Source of the DNA: an uncultured Lachnospiraceae bacterium
Lineage (GTDB): Bacteria > Bacillota > Clostridia > Lachnospirales > Lachnospiraceae
Length of the DNA stretch: 54,382 nucleotides
Direction of reading: 5' to 3'
NCBI GenBank assembly: GCA_947629545.1
Contig: CANREE010000005.1
Span: 1-54,382, forward strand
Shown: positions 43,553-53,460 of the stretch, one piece after another
Layout: every line of letters starts with the position of its first letter
Position numbering within the stretch: position 1 is the first letter of the stretch
Notes under the pieces: model-generated
Seen by the model: only the letters and a program-made list of their open reading frames with translations
Databases searched by the model: none
What the model was told of the DNA's origin: nothing
Program-made: the position numbers and the translations under genes

Positions 43553-45298
43553 TCAATACTGGTCGAACTGCGAAGAATTGCCCTGACTGCCGCCCGGACC
43601 GGTGATTACGCCGGAATCGGAATCGGAACTCAAAGGTCCTACCGGTCCGCTGCCGACAGGTCCGACCGGGCTGCCTCCTCCATCTGTTCCGGCCGTCGGA
43701 AGCACCTGTCCGGATACCGTATCATCGCCGGGCGTCACATGATTCTCACCGGGCCCAGAAGCATTATCCCCCGGCACTATCCCTCCTCCCGGACGATTCA
43801 CAGTACTGCCGGGGACTTCATTCTCTCCCGGCGACACTGCCGTTCCCCCGGGGATTTGATTTCCCCCGGGCGCCGCGCTGCTTCCGTCTGGCAGCGTTTC
43901 TCCCGGAACAGGCACCGTATTGCCGGAATTTTCGGATTCTCCCGGCCATGGCATATCTCCCGGATTCTGGTTTCCGCCGGTGGGATTCCCCGGTCCGTAC
44001 CAATCCTCAGGCTCCGGTCCGTCGATCAGATCACCGTTCTCATCCGTCTCACCGATCCCGGGCATCGGCGCGACGATTATGCCGTTCTCGTCCGTCTCAG
44101 CCGTACTTTCCTCCGGCTCTGATTCTTCCTTCGATTCTCTCGTTTCCCTGGACGCCGTTTCCTCCGCCGCGGCCGTAGTCGACTTCGTCTGTACCTCGTA
44201 GACACCGGAATCTGACGATATCTTCTGGCTGATATTTTTCACCGCGCTTGACGGCTCATAATTATCATCACCGAACAGAAACTGGTGCAACTGGCTGACA
44301 TTGGACTCCAACGTCTGCGGAATGATACAGGCGCCTCTGGCTTTGCCCAGATTAGCCTCGCTCCGCTCGAAGGGGAAACCGGCCGTATCCCCGATATGGT
44401 ACTTCGTCACATTCAGCGCCACATTGGTCAGATCCACAAAATCCAAATTCGTCATGACTTCCTGCAGACAAACAACTAAAATATTGTTCAAAACGGAATA
44501 ATCCGATTGCTTCGCCTTGGCGAACGCAGCCTCGATCACCTTCTTCTGCCGCTCCACGCGTTTATAATCATTGTCCATCAGACGCAGGCGCCCGTAGGCC
44601 ACCGCCTGGATCCCGTCCAGATGATTCATGCCGGCGCTCTTGAGATGGCGGGAAGCCACGCCTGTTTCCTGCACAGTTTCTGTAATGAACGCATTGATGA
44701 ATTTAAATTCCGAATTCGTGATCTCCATGTCGACACCGCCCAGGATATTGATTCCGTCAGCGACTGCCTTCCAGTTGAAAATGATATATTCCGTAATATT
44801 CAGATCCAGATTCTCATTAAGCATCTTTAGCGCCTGCTCTGGTCCCCCCTCGGAATAGGCATAATTAAACTTCCGATAAGTCCCCTTATCACTGACCTTC
44901 AGATAAGTATCACGGTATAAGGACACCAGCTTGATCTCCCCGGTATCCTGATTGATGCAGGCAATCATATTTACATCGGAGGAATTACCGCGGGAACTGG
45001 ATGTGCCTGTTCCCGAATCCACACCGAAAATCGCGATCATCCAGTAACCCTGCATCTTATTGATCGATTCCAGGGATATATTTTCATTCTCCACATTCGC
45101 CTTGTCAAAATTCGGTTTGGGCATCAGGTTCCAGAGACGGTTAAAGTACGCATAAGAAAAAATACCTGCCAGAACCAGACACTCTGCCACGACCATGATG
45201 ATAATACGCCTTCTGCGCTTTTTCTTGCGCTCCAGTTCGATCCGGATTCTGGCCACTTTGCCGCTGAAGGATTCTTCCTCCATATAGTCATTCCTCAT
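43553..45298 (-). CDS. LytR-CpsA-Psr (LCP) family wall-polymer ligase
   Basis: A 581-residue protein with a positively charged head, one membrane helix (about 32-52) and an extracellular LCP domain (about 85-345): FGVDSGTG, LVSLYRDTYLKV with the catalytic Arg129 region, and AYGRLRLMDNDYKRVERQ. LCP proteins transfer polyprenyl-linked wall polymers to peptidoglycan. The tail (about 371-581) is low-complexity: first Glu/Ser/Thr, then Gly/Pro/Asn repeats such as PGENEVPG and PGGGIVPGD. ATG 45298 has GAGG eight bases upstream; follows the WbaP-like gene by 36 bases, fitting a joint role in surface polysaccharide attachment. Confidence 0.93.
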   Translation of the reverse strand: MRNDYMEEESFSGKVARIRIELERKKKRRRRIIIMVVAECLVLAGIFSYAYFNRLWNLMPKPNFDKANVENENISLESINKMQGYWMIAIFGVDSGTGTSSSRGNSSDVNMIACINQDTGEIKLVSLYRDTYLKVSDKGTYRKFNYAYSEGGPEQALKMLNENLDLNITEYIIFNWKAVADGINILGGVDMEITNSEFKFINAFITETVQETGVASRHLKSAGMNHLDGIQAVAYGRLRLMDNDYKRVERQKKVIEAAFAKAKQSDYSVLNNILVVCLQEVMTNLDFVDLTNVALNVTKYHIGDTAGFPFERSEANLGKARGACIIPQTLESNVSQLHQFLFGDDNYEPSSAVKNISQKISSDSGVYEVQTKSTTAAAEETASRETRESKEESEPEESTAETDENGIIVAPMPGIGETDENGDLIDGPEPEDWYGPGNPTGGNQNPGDMPWPGESENSGNTVPVPGETLPDGSSAAPGGNQIPGGTAVSPGENEVPGSTVNRPGGGIVPGDNASGPGENHVTPGDDTVSGQVLPTAGTDGGGSPVGPVGSGPVGPLSSDSDSGVITGPGGSQGNSSQFDQY

Positions 45299-45333
45299 AA
45301 TGCCAACCTCGCCTGACGGCGCCTGCCGCCTTC

Positions 45334-46752
45334 CTAATACGCATTTTTATTGAAAAAACCTTTGAAAATTGTCAGGAACAGGATCTTGAAATCCAGTCCC
45401 GGCGTCCAGTTCTCGATGTAATACAGATCATGCTCGATCCGCTTTGCAATCGATGTGTCCCCCCGGTAACCATTGACCTGCGCCCAGCCCGTCATGCCCG
45501 GCCGGACCTGATGCTTGATCATGTATCTGGGAATCTGTTCCTTAAACTGTTCCACGAAGAACGGCCGTTCCGGCCTCGGTCCCACCAGACTCATCTCACC
45601 CTTCAGGACATTAAAAAACTGCGGCATCTCATCAATGCTGAACTTACGGATAAAACGTCCGAACGGCGTCACACGCGGGTCATGCGGGGTTGTCCACTTA
45701 TCCGCTTCGTCTTGCGGATTCTGTACTTCCATGGAACGGAACTTGTACATCTGAAACGGGCGGTTGTGAAGTCCGACCCGTTCCTGCTTAAAGATCAGCG
45801 GTCCCGGAGACGTAATCTTGATCACAAGCGCTGTGAGCAGCATGACCGGTGAGAACAGGATGATCCCCGCAACCGCGCCGACCACATCCACTGTCCGCTT
45901 CACAAACCGGTTAAAAGTGGAATTCAGCGGCACATGACGGATATTGATCACCGGAAGCCCCTGCAGATCCTCCGTATAGGGCCTGGTCGGAATCACATTA
46001 TTATAATCCGGAATGAACTTTGTGTGGACGCCGGACTTCTCGCAGGCGGCCACGATAGATTCCAGGCGGCCGTATTCACCGATACCCAGCGTAATGGCGA
46101 TCTCATCCAGTGTATTCAGTTCAAGGATCGAATCCAGTTCACCGACCGTACCGATCACACGGATGCCCTTATACTCGCTGCCGAGAGACGCCTTGTCGTC
46201 CAGAATCCCCCAGATATGATAACCCCATTCCGGATTTGCCTTTACGCGGTCGATGAAGCCTTCCGCCGTCCGGCTCATCCCGATCAGCAGAATATGCTTC
46301 TGATTATAACCTTTGGCGCGCATCGCGCGCAGAAGCATGCGAATGGCCGTCCGTTCCGCTGTCTCCGCCACAATATTAACGGCGAAGAAATAGAATACCA
46401 TCCGCGTGGAGAATTCCTGCAGATACGGATTCTTACGGAACAGAAAATAAAATACCGCAAGGATCATCAGGCCGAACAGGTTCGCCTTAACGATATTGGC
46501 AAACTCGAAACGCCTCGACTGGATCCTCTTGGGCTCATAAAGATGAAAGCATGTATATAAAATTAAATACAGCGGTATGATAACGGTCAGCGCCAGGAAA
46601 TAATACCGCGCCGCGAGCAGTCCCCGTTCCGGCGTCAAAAGGCTGTTGCGAAACACCAGGATTCCCCAGGCCAGAGTGTAGGAAAGCGCCAGCACCAGTA
46701 CATCCAGAGCAATATGCAGCCGGTTCAGCATCTGCTGATTATTCTTTATCAT
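45334..46752 (-). CDS. Polyprenyl-phosphate sugar phosphotransferase (WbaP/WcaJ type)
   Basis: A 472-residue exopolysaccharide-type initiating transferase: four N-terminal membrane helices (1-120), a CoA-binding-like Rossmann domain (KHILLIGMSRTAEGFIDRV), and the bacterial sugar-transferase catalytic part (KRTVDVVGAVAGIILFSPVM; ITSPGPLIFKQERVG; FRSMEVQNP; LPQFFNVLKG-type EMPQFFNVLKGEMSLVGPRPERP). It transfers a hexose-1-phosphate to undecaprenyl phosphate, the first step of repeat-unit synthesis. AAGGTG lies seven bases before the ATG, and a -10 TATAAT at 46798-46793 suggests a promoter of its own. Works with the adjacent GT2s and LCP. Confidence 0.95.
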   Translation of the reverse strand: MIKNNQQMLNRLHIALDVLVLALSYTLAWGILVFRNSLLTPERGLLAARYYFLALTVIIPLYLILYTCFHLYEPKRIQSRRFEFANIVKANLFGLMILAVFYFLFRKNPYLQEFSTRMVFYFFAVNIVAETAERTAIRMLLRAMRAKGYNQKHILLIGMSRTAEGFIDRVKANPEWGYHIWGILDDKASLGSEYKGIRVIGTVGELDSILELNTLDEIAITLGIGEYGRLESIVAACEKSGVHTKFIPDYNNVIPTRPYTEDLQGLPVINIRHVPLNSTFNRFVKRTVDVVGAVAGIILFSPVMLLTALVIKITSPGPLIFKQERVGLHNRPFQMYKFRSMEVQNPQDEADKWTTPHDPRVTPFGRFIRKFSIDEMPQFFNVLKGEMSLVGPRPERPFFVEQFKEQIPRYMIKHQVRPGMTGWAQVNGYRGDTSIAKRIEHDLYYIENWTPGLDFKILFLTIFKGFFNKNAY

Positions 46753-46901
46753 AAGCGTTCACCTTAAGCTAATGTGGTGCCGTAACTCATACATTATACA
46801 CGAAAATGCAGGATGTGGTATTAAAAATCTCTTAAATTTTTGGTATCATTTGCAGGTTTCCGCGCACAAACCGCAGGAAAGACCGCCGGCCGCGCCTCTG
46901 C

Positions 46902-47900
46902 TTAACTCCGCCGCCGGGCCGCTTTCTTAAGCTGGCGCGCCGAAAACTCATACATGTAGACCGCCGTTCCCGCAATCATCTCCCACTGAATTGCCAGGTA
47001 ATTGATCAGACGGTCCGACTCATACGGCACCTTTTTACAGCTGCGCGCGGTCGTAAGTCCCTCGCGGACACCGCCCAGGAACTCCCTTCCGAAGCCCAGC
47101 TTCCGGAAAAATCCGTACTTCACAGCCACCCCCGCCGCCATCAGCGGAAAGTTCACAAGCAGCTGCCCCGCCGGCATATTCTTATAGTTCAGATATATGT
47201 TGTTGCGGGCCGCCAGCCGCACCTTGAACGGATTGTACTTTGAGCCGCTGGTACCGCTGCCCACATGGTAAACGAGCGCTTTCGGGCAGTACCGCACATG
47301 ATAGCCGCGGATCTTCGCCCGCCAGCAGACGTCGATGTCCTCCAGATACGCGAAGTGCATCTCGTCAAACAGGCCGATTTCATCGAATACCGCCCGCCGA
47401 TAGATCGCAGCGCCCGCGCAGGCGGAGAAAACCTCCATGGGCCGGTTGTAACCGCGGCTGTCCCGTCCCACGCCACGCTGATAGGCCCAGCCCATCAGGC
47501 TGTACATATCACCCGCGTCGTCCATCAGCTCCCGGTGGTACATCTGGACCATCCTGCTGCTGACCGCAAAGATCTTCTTCGACCGCCGGATAGCCGCGAG
47601 AAGTTCCCCCACGAAATCCGGCGCCGCCTCGGTATCATTATTAAGAAGAAGGACATAGGGCGTCTTCGCCGCCCGGATACCGGCATTCACCGCACCGGAA
47701 AACCCGGTATTCTCCGGCAGGAAGACAGCCGGAATGCCCTGCGCCTTCAGCCACTCGACGCTTCCGTCGGTCGAGCCGTTGTCCACCACCAGAACCTCAA
47801 AATCCTGGCAAGTCTGGCCTTCAAGCGCATCCATGCATGTCCCCATAAACTGAAGGCCGTTATAATTCGGTATGATCACCGTTACCTGTTTCTCTGACAT
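46902..47900 (-). CDS. GT2 glycosyltransferase (rhamnosyltransferase-like)
   Basis: A 332-residue GT-A enzyme: VTVIIPNYNGLQFMGTCMDAL, NGSTDGSVEWLKAQG, LLLNNDTEAAPDF (the DxD-like NDTE metal site), FDEMHFAYLEDIDVCWRAKIRGY with the catalytic acidic region, and a C-terminal hydrophobic part that may touch the membrane. It adds a sugar, often rhamnose, to a lipid-linked repeat unit. ATG 47900 is taken for homology to the family start although a GTG at 47930 with GGAG five bases upstream is possible. Lies between the two-domain GT and the initiating transferase. Confidence 0.92.
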   Translation of the reverse strand: MSEKQVTVIIPNYNGLQFMGTCMDALEGQTCQDFEVLVVDNGSTDGSVEWLKAQGIPAVFLPENTGFSGAVNAGIRAAKTPYVLLLNNDTEAAPDFVGELLAAIRRSKKIFAVSSRMVQMYHRELMDDAGDMYSLMGWAYQRGVGRDSRGYNRPMEVFSACAGAAIYRRAVFDEIGLFDEMHFAYLEDIDVCWRAKIRGYHVRYCPKALVYHVGSGTSGSKYNPFKVRLAARNNIYLNYKNMPAGQLLVNFPLMAAGVAVKYGFFRKLGFGREFLGGVREGLTTARSCKKVPYESDRLINYLAIQWEMIAGTAVYMYEFSARQLKKAARRRS

Positions 47901-48000
47901 ATTCCTTCTGCTCTCCCTTTCACGCCGCACAGCTTCTCCATTCTCTGCCCAAGCCCGCAGCCGCGCCTTGCTTCCAGCAGGTAGTCAGGGACATTCCGCC

Positions 48001-50244
48001 TCACGTTTCCTCCATCAGCCGCCTGATCTCCTCCGGCATCGGATACGGTTCGCCGATCTTTTCCTTCAGAAGATCGCGCAGCGCGAAATTCGACTTGCGC
48101 AGCGTCAGATTCGGATTATAATACGGATCGCCGTCCCGCAGGATCTCCGGCCACTTCTTCGCGAACTTCGCCACCTCGCGGTTAAAGCGCGCCACCTTTT
48201 CCGGCGTGTCCTCCAGCCCCCGCGACTTGGATTCGTAGTGATACAGCTTCGCATATGGCGCGTAGACCACCAGTTTCCCCAAAGAACGCACCTTCATGCA
48301 GTAGTCGATATCATTGAACGCCACCGCCAGTTCCTCCGAAAAGCCGCCGGCAGCGTCAAAAACCGACCGTTTGCTCATCATGCAGGCCGCCGTCACCGCG
48401 CTGTAATCCTGCGCGCACATCGCCCGGTGGAAATAGCTGTTCTCCGCCTCGTGGAGTCCGATAAACGTATGCCCGGCGATGCCGCCGAAGCCCACCACAA
48501 CGCCGGCGTGCTGGATCGTTCCGTCCTCATACAGAAGCCTGGCGCCTACGGCGCCCACATCCTCCCGCTGGCAGAAGCCCAGCATCTCCTCAACGAAATT
48601 CTCCGCGACCGGCTCAATGTCATTGTTCATAAACAGCAGATAATCGCCGCGGGCATACCGCACGCCAAAGTTATTGATCGCAGAAAAATTGAACTCCCGC
48701 TCCCAGCGGACGACGCGCACCTGCGGGAATTCCTTCTGAAGCTTTTCATAGTAGCCGAAGGTTCCCGGGTCGCTGCTGTTGTTCTCCACAACCACGATCT
48801 CCAGATTCTTATAGGTACATTTCGTAAGTATCGTGCGCACGCACAGATCGAGGTCTGCCGTATGATCTTTATTCGGTATGATCACCGACACCAACGGCTC
48901 GCCGTGAATCGTAAACGTCGTATGGTAAATGCCGTAGTCCACGCCCTTTTCAACCTTCTCCGCCGCTATGCCGGTACGCCGGTAATGATCCATGATGGCC
49001 CGCGAACCGGCCTCGAAAGCATAGAGCTTACTCTGCGGATTGCTGGCCGTGGAACCCTGATGGCAGCGCCAGTGGTACAGCACCTTCGGGATATGATAAA
49101 TCCCGCGCGCCGCCTCCGTACACCGGAGAATCAGATCATAATCCTGGGCGCCGTCATATTCCTTCCGAAAACCGCCCACCTGCTCAAGAAGCTCCCGCTT
49201 CACCGCAAACTGATGGCAGATATAATTCACGCTGCTCAGCAGGTCCGGATTAAAATCCGGCTTAAAATGCGGGTCAAAGAGCGCCCCGCCATCCATATCC
49301 ATCTTGTCCTCGTCGGAATAGACCACATCGCACTCCGGATGCTCCCGGAACGCCTTCGCAATCTCATAGAGAGCGTGCTCCGGCATCGCGTCGTCCTGAT
49401 CGGCAAGCACGACATAATCCCCGGACGCCAGGGCAATCGCCGCATTGGTATTGCCGGAAATACCTTCGTTCTTCTCAAGCGCCTGATAGCGGATCCGCTC
49501 ATCGCGGTCCGCATATTCCTTCACAAGCTTCGCCGAATCTTCCCCCCGGGGACTTCCGTCGGCGATGCACAGTTCCCAGTTGGGATAGGTCTGGGCCAGA
49601 ATGGAATCCAGCATGACACGCAGAAATCCCGCCGGCGCTTTATAAACCGGCATAACCAGAGAAAGCTTCGGCCATGTGGGCGCGTCCTCCGCCCGCTGAC
49701 GCATCGCCGCCCCGGTTTCCGCCCGCTGGCGCGCAAGCTCCTCCTCCGACGGCTTCGTCAGATCATACCATTCCGCGTACTCGTAGTCGTTGTCAATCCC
49801 CTGCAGCTTGTGCTTTGATTTGAGAAATAAGGCCTTAAGTCCGTGCTTCTTCCCGAAATCCAGCGCCACACGGACTGTCTCCATGTTCATCAGATCATGA
49901 ATCTTCTCCAGACGCTTGTGAGCCACGCTGGAACGCTTCGCAATCAGTTCCTCATTGAATTTGATCCGGCGCACGCTGCCGTCGCAGCGGATCAGCAGCC
50001 AATAGCTTCGTCCCCGTTCATAGGAGAACTGGATGTCAAACCCGAAATCCCGGTCATAGATCTGTTTGTAATAGATCTGACTGACATCGTCCCGCCGCGT
50101 GGGGACGTATTTGATCTTCACCCTGTCATGGTTTTCGTCCAGCACGGCAAACGCCGGTTTCGATTCCGGCGTTTTACCGATGACCCAGCCGTTCAGCTGA
50201 ATCGAATTCTCGCGAATCCTGACCACATCGATCTTGTATTTCAT
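48001..50244 (-). CDS. Two-domain GT2 glycosyltransferase
   Basis: A 747-residue protein with an N-terminal beta-rich region (about 1-120: ENSIQLNGWVIGKT) and two GT2 catalytic domains. Domain 1 (about 183-400): LSLVMPVYKAPAGFLRVMLDSIL, LADQDDAMPEHALYEI with the DQDD metal site, YDGAQDYDLILRCTE. Domain 2 (about 460-690): VSVIIPNKDHTADLDLCVRTIL, ENNSSDPGTFGYYE, LLFMNNDIEPVAENFVEEML and AFNDIDYCMKVRSLG. Two sites in one chain suggest alternating addition of two sugars to a wall or capsule polymer. Cytoplasmic, no membrane helix. It starts 25 bases after the upstream GT stop. Confidence 0.93.
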   Translation of the reverse strand: MKYKIDVVRIRENSIQLNGWVIGKTPESKPAFAVLDENHDRVKIKYVPTRRDDVSQIYYKQIYDRDFGFDIQFSYERGRSYWLLIRCDGSVRRIKFNEELIAKRSSVAHKRLEKIHDLMNMETVRVALDFGKKHGLKALFLKSKHKLQGIDNDYEYAEWYDLTKPSEEELARQRAETGAAMRQRAEDAPTWPKLSLVMPVYKAPAGFLRVMLDSILAQTYPNWELCIADGSPRGEDSAKLVKEYADRDERIRYQALEKNEGISGNTNAAIALASGDYVVLADQDDAMPEHALYEIAKAFREHPECDVVYSDEDKMDMDGGALFDPHFKPDFNPDLLSSVNYICHQFAVKRELLEQVGGFRKEYDGAQDYDLILRCTEAARGIYHIPKVLYHWRCHQGSTASNPQSKLYAFEAGSRAIMDHYRRTGIAAEKVEKGVDYGIYHTTFTIHGEPLVSVIIPNKDHTADLDLCVRTILTKCTYKNLEIVVVENNSSDPGTFGYYEKLQKEFPQVRVVRWEREFNFSAINNFGVRYARGDYLLFMNNDIEPVAENFVEEMLGFCQREDVGAVGARLLYEDGTIQHAGVVVGFGGIAGHTFIGLHEAENSYFHRAMCAQDYSAVTAACMMSKRSVFDAAGGFSEELAVAFNDIDYCMKVRSLGKLVVYAPYAKLYHYESKSRGLEDTPEKVARFNREVAKFAKKWPEILRDGDPYYNPNLTLRKSNFALRDLLKEKIGEPYPMPEEIRRLMEET

Positions 50245-50269
50245 TGCCGCTTATGGTTCCTTTTCTGTC

Positions 50270-51289
50270 TTATTTGCCGGCTTTCCCAGACTTTTCCTCC
50301 AGGGCGCGTTTCTTACCGTCTTTTTTCTTTTTCTTTTCCGTCTTCGGCTCCGGCTCCGGAAAATTGATACGTTCCTCCTCAATGACCAACGGACGCTTCA
50401 TAACCCGCTGATTGATGGAAAGCACATATTCTCCGATCAGCCCTATAAAAAATATCTGCACAGATCCCAAAAACAGCATACCCAATAGCATCGGGGTCAT
50501 ACCTGCCAGAAACCGATCCCACCAAATCAGTTTCATGACCAGGTAGACCACGGCCACAAGGAAACTCAAAAGGCAGCTTGCCGCACCGACAAACGTCGCA
50601 ATGCGCAGCCCCGCCTTCGTATAAGATGTAAAGCTTAACATGGCCGCATCATACAACTTGTAAAAATTATTGCTGGTCTTGCCTGCCCGGCGCTTCGGCT
50701 GCTCATAGGGGATCTCCTTCCGCTTATAACCCAGCTCCGCCACAATTCCCCGCAGAAACGGCGTCGGATCGTCCAGTTTCCGAAGCACCTCGATAAAATC
50801 CCGATCATAAAGGCCAGACCCCGTGAAATGCTCAATCTGCTCTACATCCGACAGCCTGTGGATCATCTTATAGTAGCAGCTTCTGAGCCAGTACATGAAC
50901 CTATTCTCCTTACTGGCAGTCTTAATGCCGATGACGATCTTATAGCCTTCCTCCCAGGCGTGCACATACTGGGGGATCAGTTCTACCGGATCCTGAAAGT
51001 CCGCCACCATCGAGATCACACAATCTCCCGAAGCCTGCAGCATCCCGTAATACGGAGAATTGAACTGGCCAAAGTTTCTGGCATTGAAAATCGCACGGAT
51101 CTTCGGATTCTCCGCACACAGCCGCCGCAGGATCGGACGGGTCTGATCCTGTGAATCATTATCTATAAATATCAGCTCGTAATCATATTCCGGCAGATCC
51201 TTTTCGATCGTGCCGATCACGGCATGGGCGATCGGTTCTACATTCTCTTCTTCATTATAACACGGTATCAGTACACTGATGGTCTTCAT
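50270..51289 (-). CDS. GtrB/DPM1-type GT2 glycosyltransferase with two membrane helices
   Basis: A 339-residue enzyme: GT2 domain (ISVLIPCYNEEENVEPIAHAV, FIDNDSQDQTRPILRRL, SMVADFQDPVELIPQYV with the DFQD metal motif) followed by two helices (FVGAASCLLSFLVAVVYLVM; MLLGMLFLGSVQIFFIGLIGEYVLSINQRV) and a basic tail (PKTEKKKKKDGKKR). Such enzymes load a sugar onto polyprenyl phosphate for later use outside. ATG 51289 has GGAGG five bases upstream; the frame is open to 51373 without a site. Head of the glycosyltransferase run; a -10 TATACT with upstream TG lies at 51400-51395. Confidence 0.92.
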   Translation of the reverse strand: MKTISVLIPCYNEEENVEPIAHAVIGTIEKDLPEYDYELIFIDNDSQDQTRPILRRLCAENPKIRAIFNARNFGQFNSPYYGMLQASGDCVISMVADFQDPVELIPQYVHAWEEGYKIVIGIKTASKENRFMYWLRSCYYKMIHRLSDVEQIEHFTGSGLYDRDFIEVLRKLDDPTPFLRGIVAELGYKRKEIPYEQPKRRAGKTSNNFYKLYDAAMLSFTSYTKAGLRIATFVGAASCLLSFLVAVVYLVMKLIWWDRFLAGMTPMLLGMLFLGSVQIFFIGLIGEYVLSINQRVMKRPLVIEEERINFPEPEPKTEKKKKKDGKKRALEEKSGKAGK

Positions 51290-51484
51290 GTTTCCCTCCG
51301 GTGAAAGCAGCCCGGCATCCGGGCACTCCAACTCCGTCCCCGCCGACGGGTCTTCCCCGGTCTGCAAAGACAAACGTTCTCCGCTTACCTGGACAGTATA
51401 TCACAAAATCCGCCAGGATAAAAGCATTTTTCTACATCTATCCTTTTCTGCGCTTTCCTGCCCGCATTTCCAGCAAACCGCACT

Positions 51485-51513
51485 TTTCAGGGGCTGCCCG
51501 GATGGTATATAAT
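51485..51513 (+). promoter_or_regulatory. Promoter of the cell-wall-binding protein gene
   Basis: TTTCAG (51485-51490), 17-bp spacer, TATAAT (51508-51513); a good -10 with a moderate -35, 55 bp before the start codon. The 279-bp divergent gap also holds the glycosyltransferase promoter at 51395-51400. Confidence 0.55.
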
Positions 51514-51568
51514 CTGACCGTAATGCAGAGACGGATTTGAGGACATCTAGTCAAAGGAGCGTTAAATT

Positions 51569-52876
51569 ATGAGAAAATCCACAAAATGGACCGCCGCATT
51601 CTCAGCGGCAGCAATTACGGCCATGACCCTCGCCTTCGGCTCTACGGTTCTGGCACAGGGCGCGGGTTGGGTGCAGGAAAACGGGAACTGGAAATACTAC
51701 GACGCCGACGGGTACTCCCTGACGGATTCATGGAAAAAATACGGAAGCGACTGGTATTATCTGGACGAGAACGGCAACATAGCCGTAAGCCGGCAGATTA
51801 ATGAATATTACACGGGCGCCGACGGTAAACGCGTCACGGAACAGTGGGTGTCGGTTGCCAATGACAACGAATGGGACGATACGGCGCCGGAGCAGTATTG
51901 GTATTACTACGCGGCAAACGGCCAGATGGTCACCTCCAAATTCAAGGAAATTGACGGCGCAACTTACTACTTCGACGAGGAAGGCCGTATGGCCACAGGC
52001 CTCAATGAAATCGACGGTGCGACTTATTATTTTTCCGGAAGCGGAGCAATGAAGAAAGGCTGGATCCAGCTGCCGGCGGAGAACGATGAATTCGGCGACA
52101 CCCTGGTATGGGCCTACTTCGACAGCCACGGCAAACGTGTCGAAAATCAGATCGACAGGAAAATCAGCGGCGCGTACTATACGTTTGCCGACGGCGTTAT
52201 GGTAACCGGATGGTACAAAGTGCCGGAAGCAGCGACAGAATCGAACGCCTCTCCGGCCCCTGCCGCAGGATACCAGTATTATGAAGAAAACGGCCGACGC
52301 GCCTCCGGCTGGCTGACCGTTGAAGGCATTCCGGACGTATCTGCAGAAGATGAGACCTACCGTTTCTATTTTAAGGGCGGTGTACCATACTACGCATCAA
52401 ACGGCAGCATCCAGGTCTTCAGCATCGGCTCTGATCGTTATGCGTTCAATGACAGAGGAGAAATGCAGACCGGGCTTACAGTCGTAACTCTCGAGGATGG
52501 TTCTGCCGCCAATTACTACTTTGCCGAAAACGGTGCCATGAAAACCGGCAGGCAGACCATATACAACGACGATACGGAAATGAATCAGGTTTGGTTCTTC
52601 CAGACAGAAGGTTCCAACCGCGGTCAGGGCTTCCACGGCATTCATACAAACGTGATCTACGACCACGGTATGCGGCTGGAAGCAGACAGCGACCTGCGTT
52701 ATGCGCCTGTGACGTTCGAAGGCAGAAAATATCTGGTCAATGCCTCCGGTACTATCCAGAAAGCATCCGCCTCCTCACGTTCCGCGGCAAAACCCGATCT
52801 GGGTCCGGGCTACCGCGATGTCAGGGATGCCAACGACACGGTCTGGACGGTTGATACTGAAGGAATCATACAGTAA
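51569..52876 (+). CDS. Secreted cell-wall-binding repeat protein
   Basis: A 435-residue precursor with a Sec signal peptide (cleavage after STVLA, about residue 29), then about ten imperfect aromatic repeats of the choline-binding type: GWVQENGNWKYYDADGYSL, SDWYYLDENGNI, ATYYFDEEGRMATGLNEIDG, ATYYFSGSGAMKKGW. These repeats anchor proteins to wall polymers. There is no enzymatic domain, so it may be a structural surface protein or adhesin. ATG 51569 has AAGGAG nine bases upstream. Its position next to polysaccharide genes suggests that the polymer made there could be its ligand (inference). Confidence 0.9.
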   Translation: MRKSTKWTAAFSAAAITAMTLAFGSTVLAQGAGWVQENGNWKYYDADGYSLTDSWKKYGSDWYYLDENGNIAVSRQINEYYTGADGKRVTEQWVSVANDNEWDDTAPEQYWYYYAANGQMVTSKFKEIDGATYYFDEEGRMATGLNEIDGATYYFSGSGAMKKGWIQLPAENDEFGDTLVWAYFDSHGKRVENQIDRKISGAYYTFADGVMVTGWYKVPEAATESNASPAPAAGYQYYEENGRRASGWLTVEGIPDVSAEDETYRFYFKGGVPYYASNGSIQVFSIGSDRYAFNDRGEMQTGLTVVTLEDGSAANYYFAENGAMKTGRQTIYNDDTEMNQVWFFQTEGSNRGQGFHGIHTNVIYDHGMRLEADSDLRYAPVTFEGRKYLVNASGTIQKASASSRSAAKPDLGPGYRDVRDANDTVWTVDTEGIIQ

Positions 52877-52905
52877 ATTTTATAAATATTGATAAAACCC
52901 GTTCA

Positions 52906-52939
52906 AAAAATGCCGGAATAGGAATATTCCGGCATTTTT
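52906..52939 (+). terminator. Terminator, probably bidirectional
   Basis: TGCCGGAATA (52911-52920) pairs perfectly with TATTCCGGCA (52925-52934), loop GGAA, with A6 before and T5 after the stem, so it can stop transcription both ways. Confidence 0.88.
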
Positions 52940-52995
52940 ATGCATAGAAATACTATGCTGCTCCCATATCCCAATACTTAAAGGACCGACTACTT

Positions 52996-53391
52996 ATGAG
53001 CGAACTTTCCCCCTATTTCTGCCCAAAATGCGGCTATTACGCCTACTTTCAAATCTCCAGAAATGCAATCTGCCACAGCTGTCATGTCAAGCTGCGCCGG
53101 CTGGAAATATCTTACCGGACATTTACGGAAATGGATCGCAGGGAACGGGACCGTTTTATTGCCCGCAAGATCATTGAGACGGCGCCATCTCTTACAAGAG
53201 CGATCTGCGAAACGGAGGAACTCTACAACCGCCGTCAGCTGGTAGCCCATATGACCGCCGAATACGAGAAACTGGCAGATGAAAACAAGAAACTGAATCA
53301 AACGGTTGAATGGATGCACGAAACGATCTGGGATCTGCTGAGACAGAGAAATGAACTCAAACGAAAGCTGGAGGAGGCAGAAAAAGCGTAG
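52996..53391 (+). CDS. Small zinc-ribbon/coiled-coil protein
   Basis: A 131-residue protein: four-cysteine ribbon at the start (C9 and C12 in CPKC, C26 and C29 in CHSC), a charged middle (EMDRRERDRFIARKIIETAPS) and a C-terminal coiled coil (LADENKKLNQTVEWMHETIWDLLRQRNELKRKLEEAEKA). No family recognised. Ribbon plus coiled coil suggests a nucleic-acid or protein-binding adaptor. It is followed by a perfect 10-bp hairpin (GCGTAGGGAA 53386-53395 with TTCCCTACGC 53406-53415) and converges on another coiled-coil gene. Confidence 0.8.
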   Translation: MSELSPYFCPKCGYYAYFQISRNAICHSCHVKLRRLEISYRTFTEMDRRERDRFIARKIIETAPSLTRAICETEELYNRRQLVAHMTAEYEKLADENKKLNQTVEWMHETIWDLLRQRNELKRKLEEAEKA

Positions 53392-53460
53392 GGAAAAGAT
53401 AACTCTTCCCTACGCACCACCCACAGGAAACTTCTTCTGCACCATCGAAAATACCGCTTA

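Noticed and set aside
47872-49818. 648-residue plus-strand open frame
   Set aside because: It lies antisense over two clearly conserved glycosyltransferase genes, is rich in His, Arg and Leu as expected for a shadow frame in GC-rich DNA, and has no ribosome binding site.
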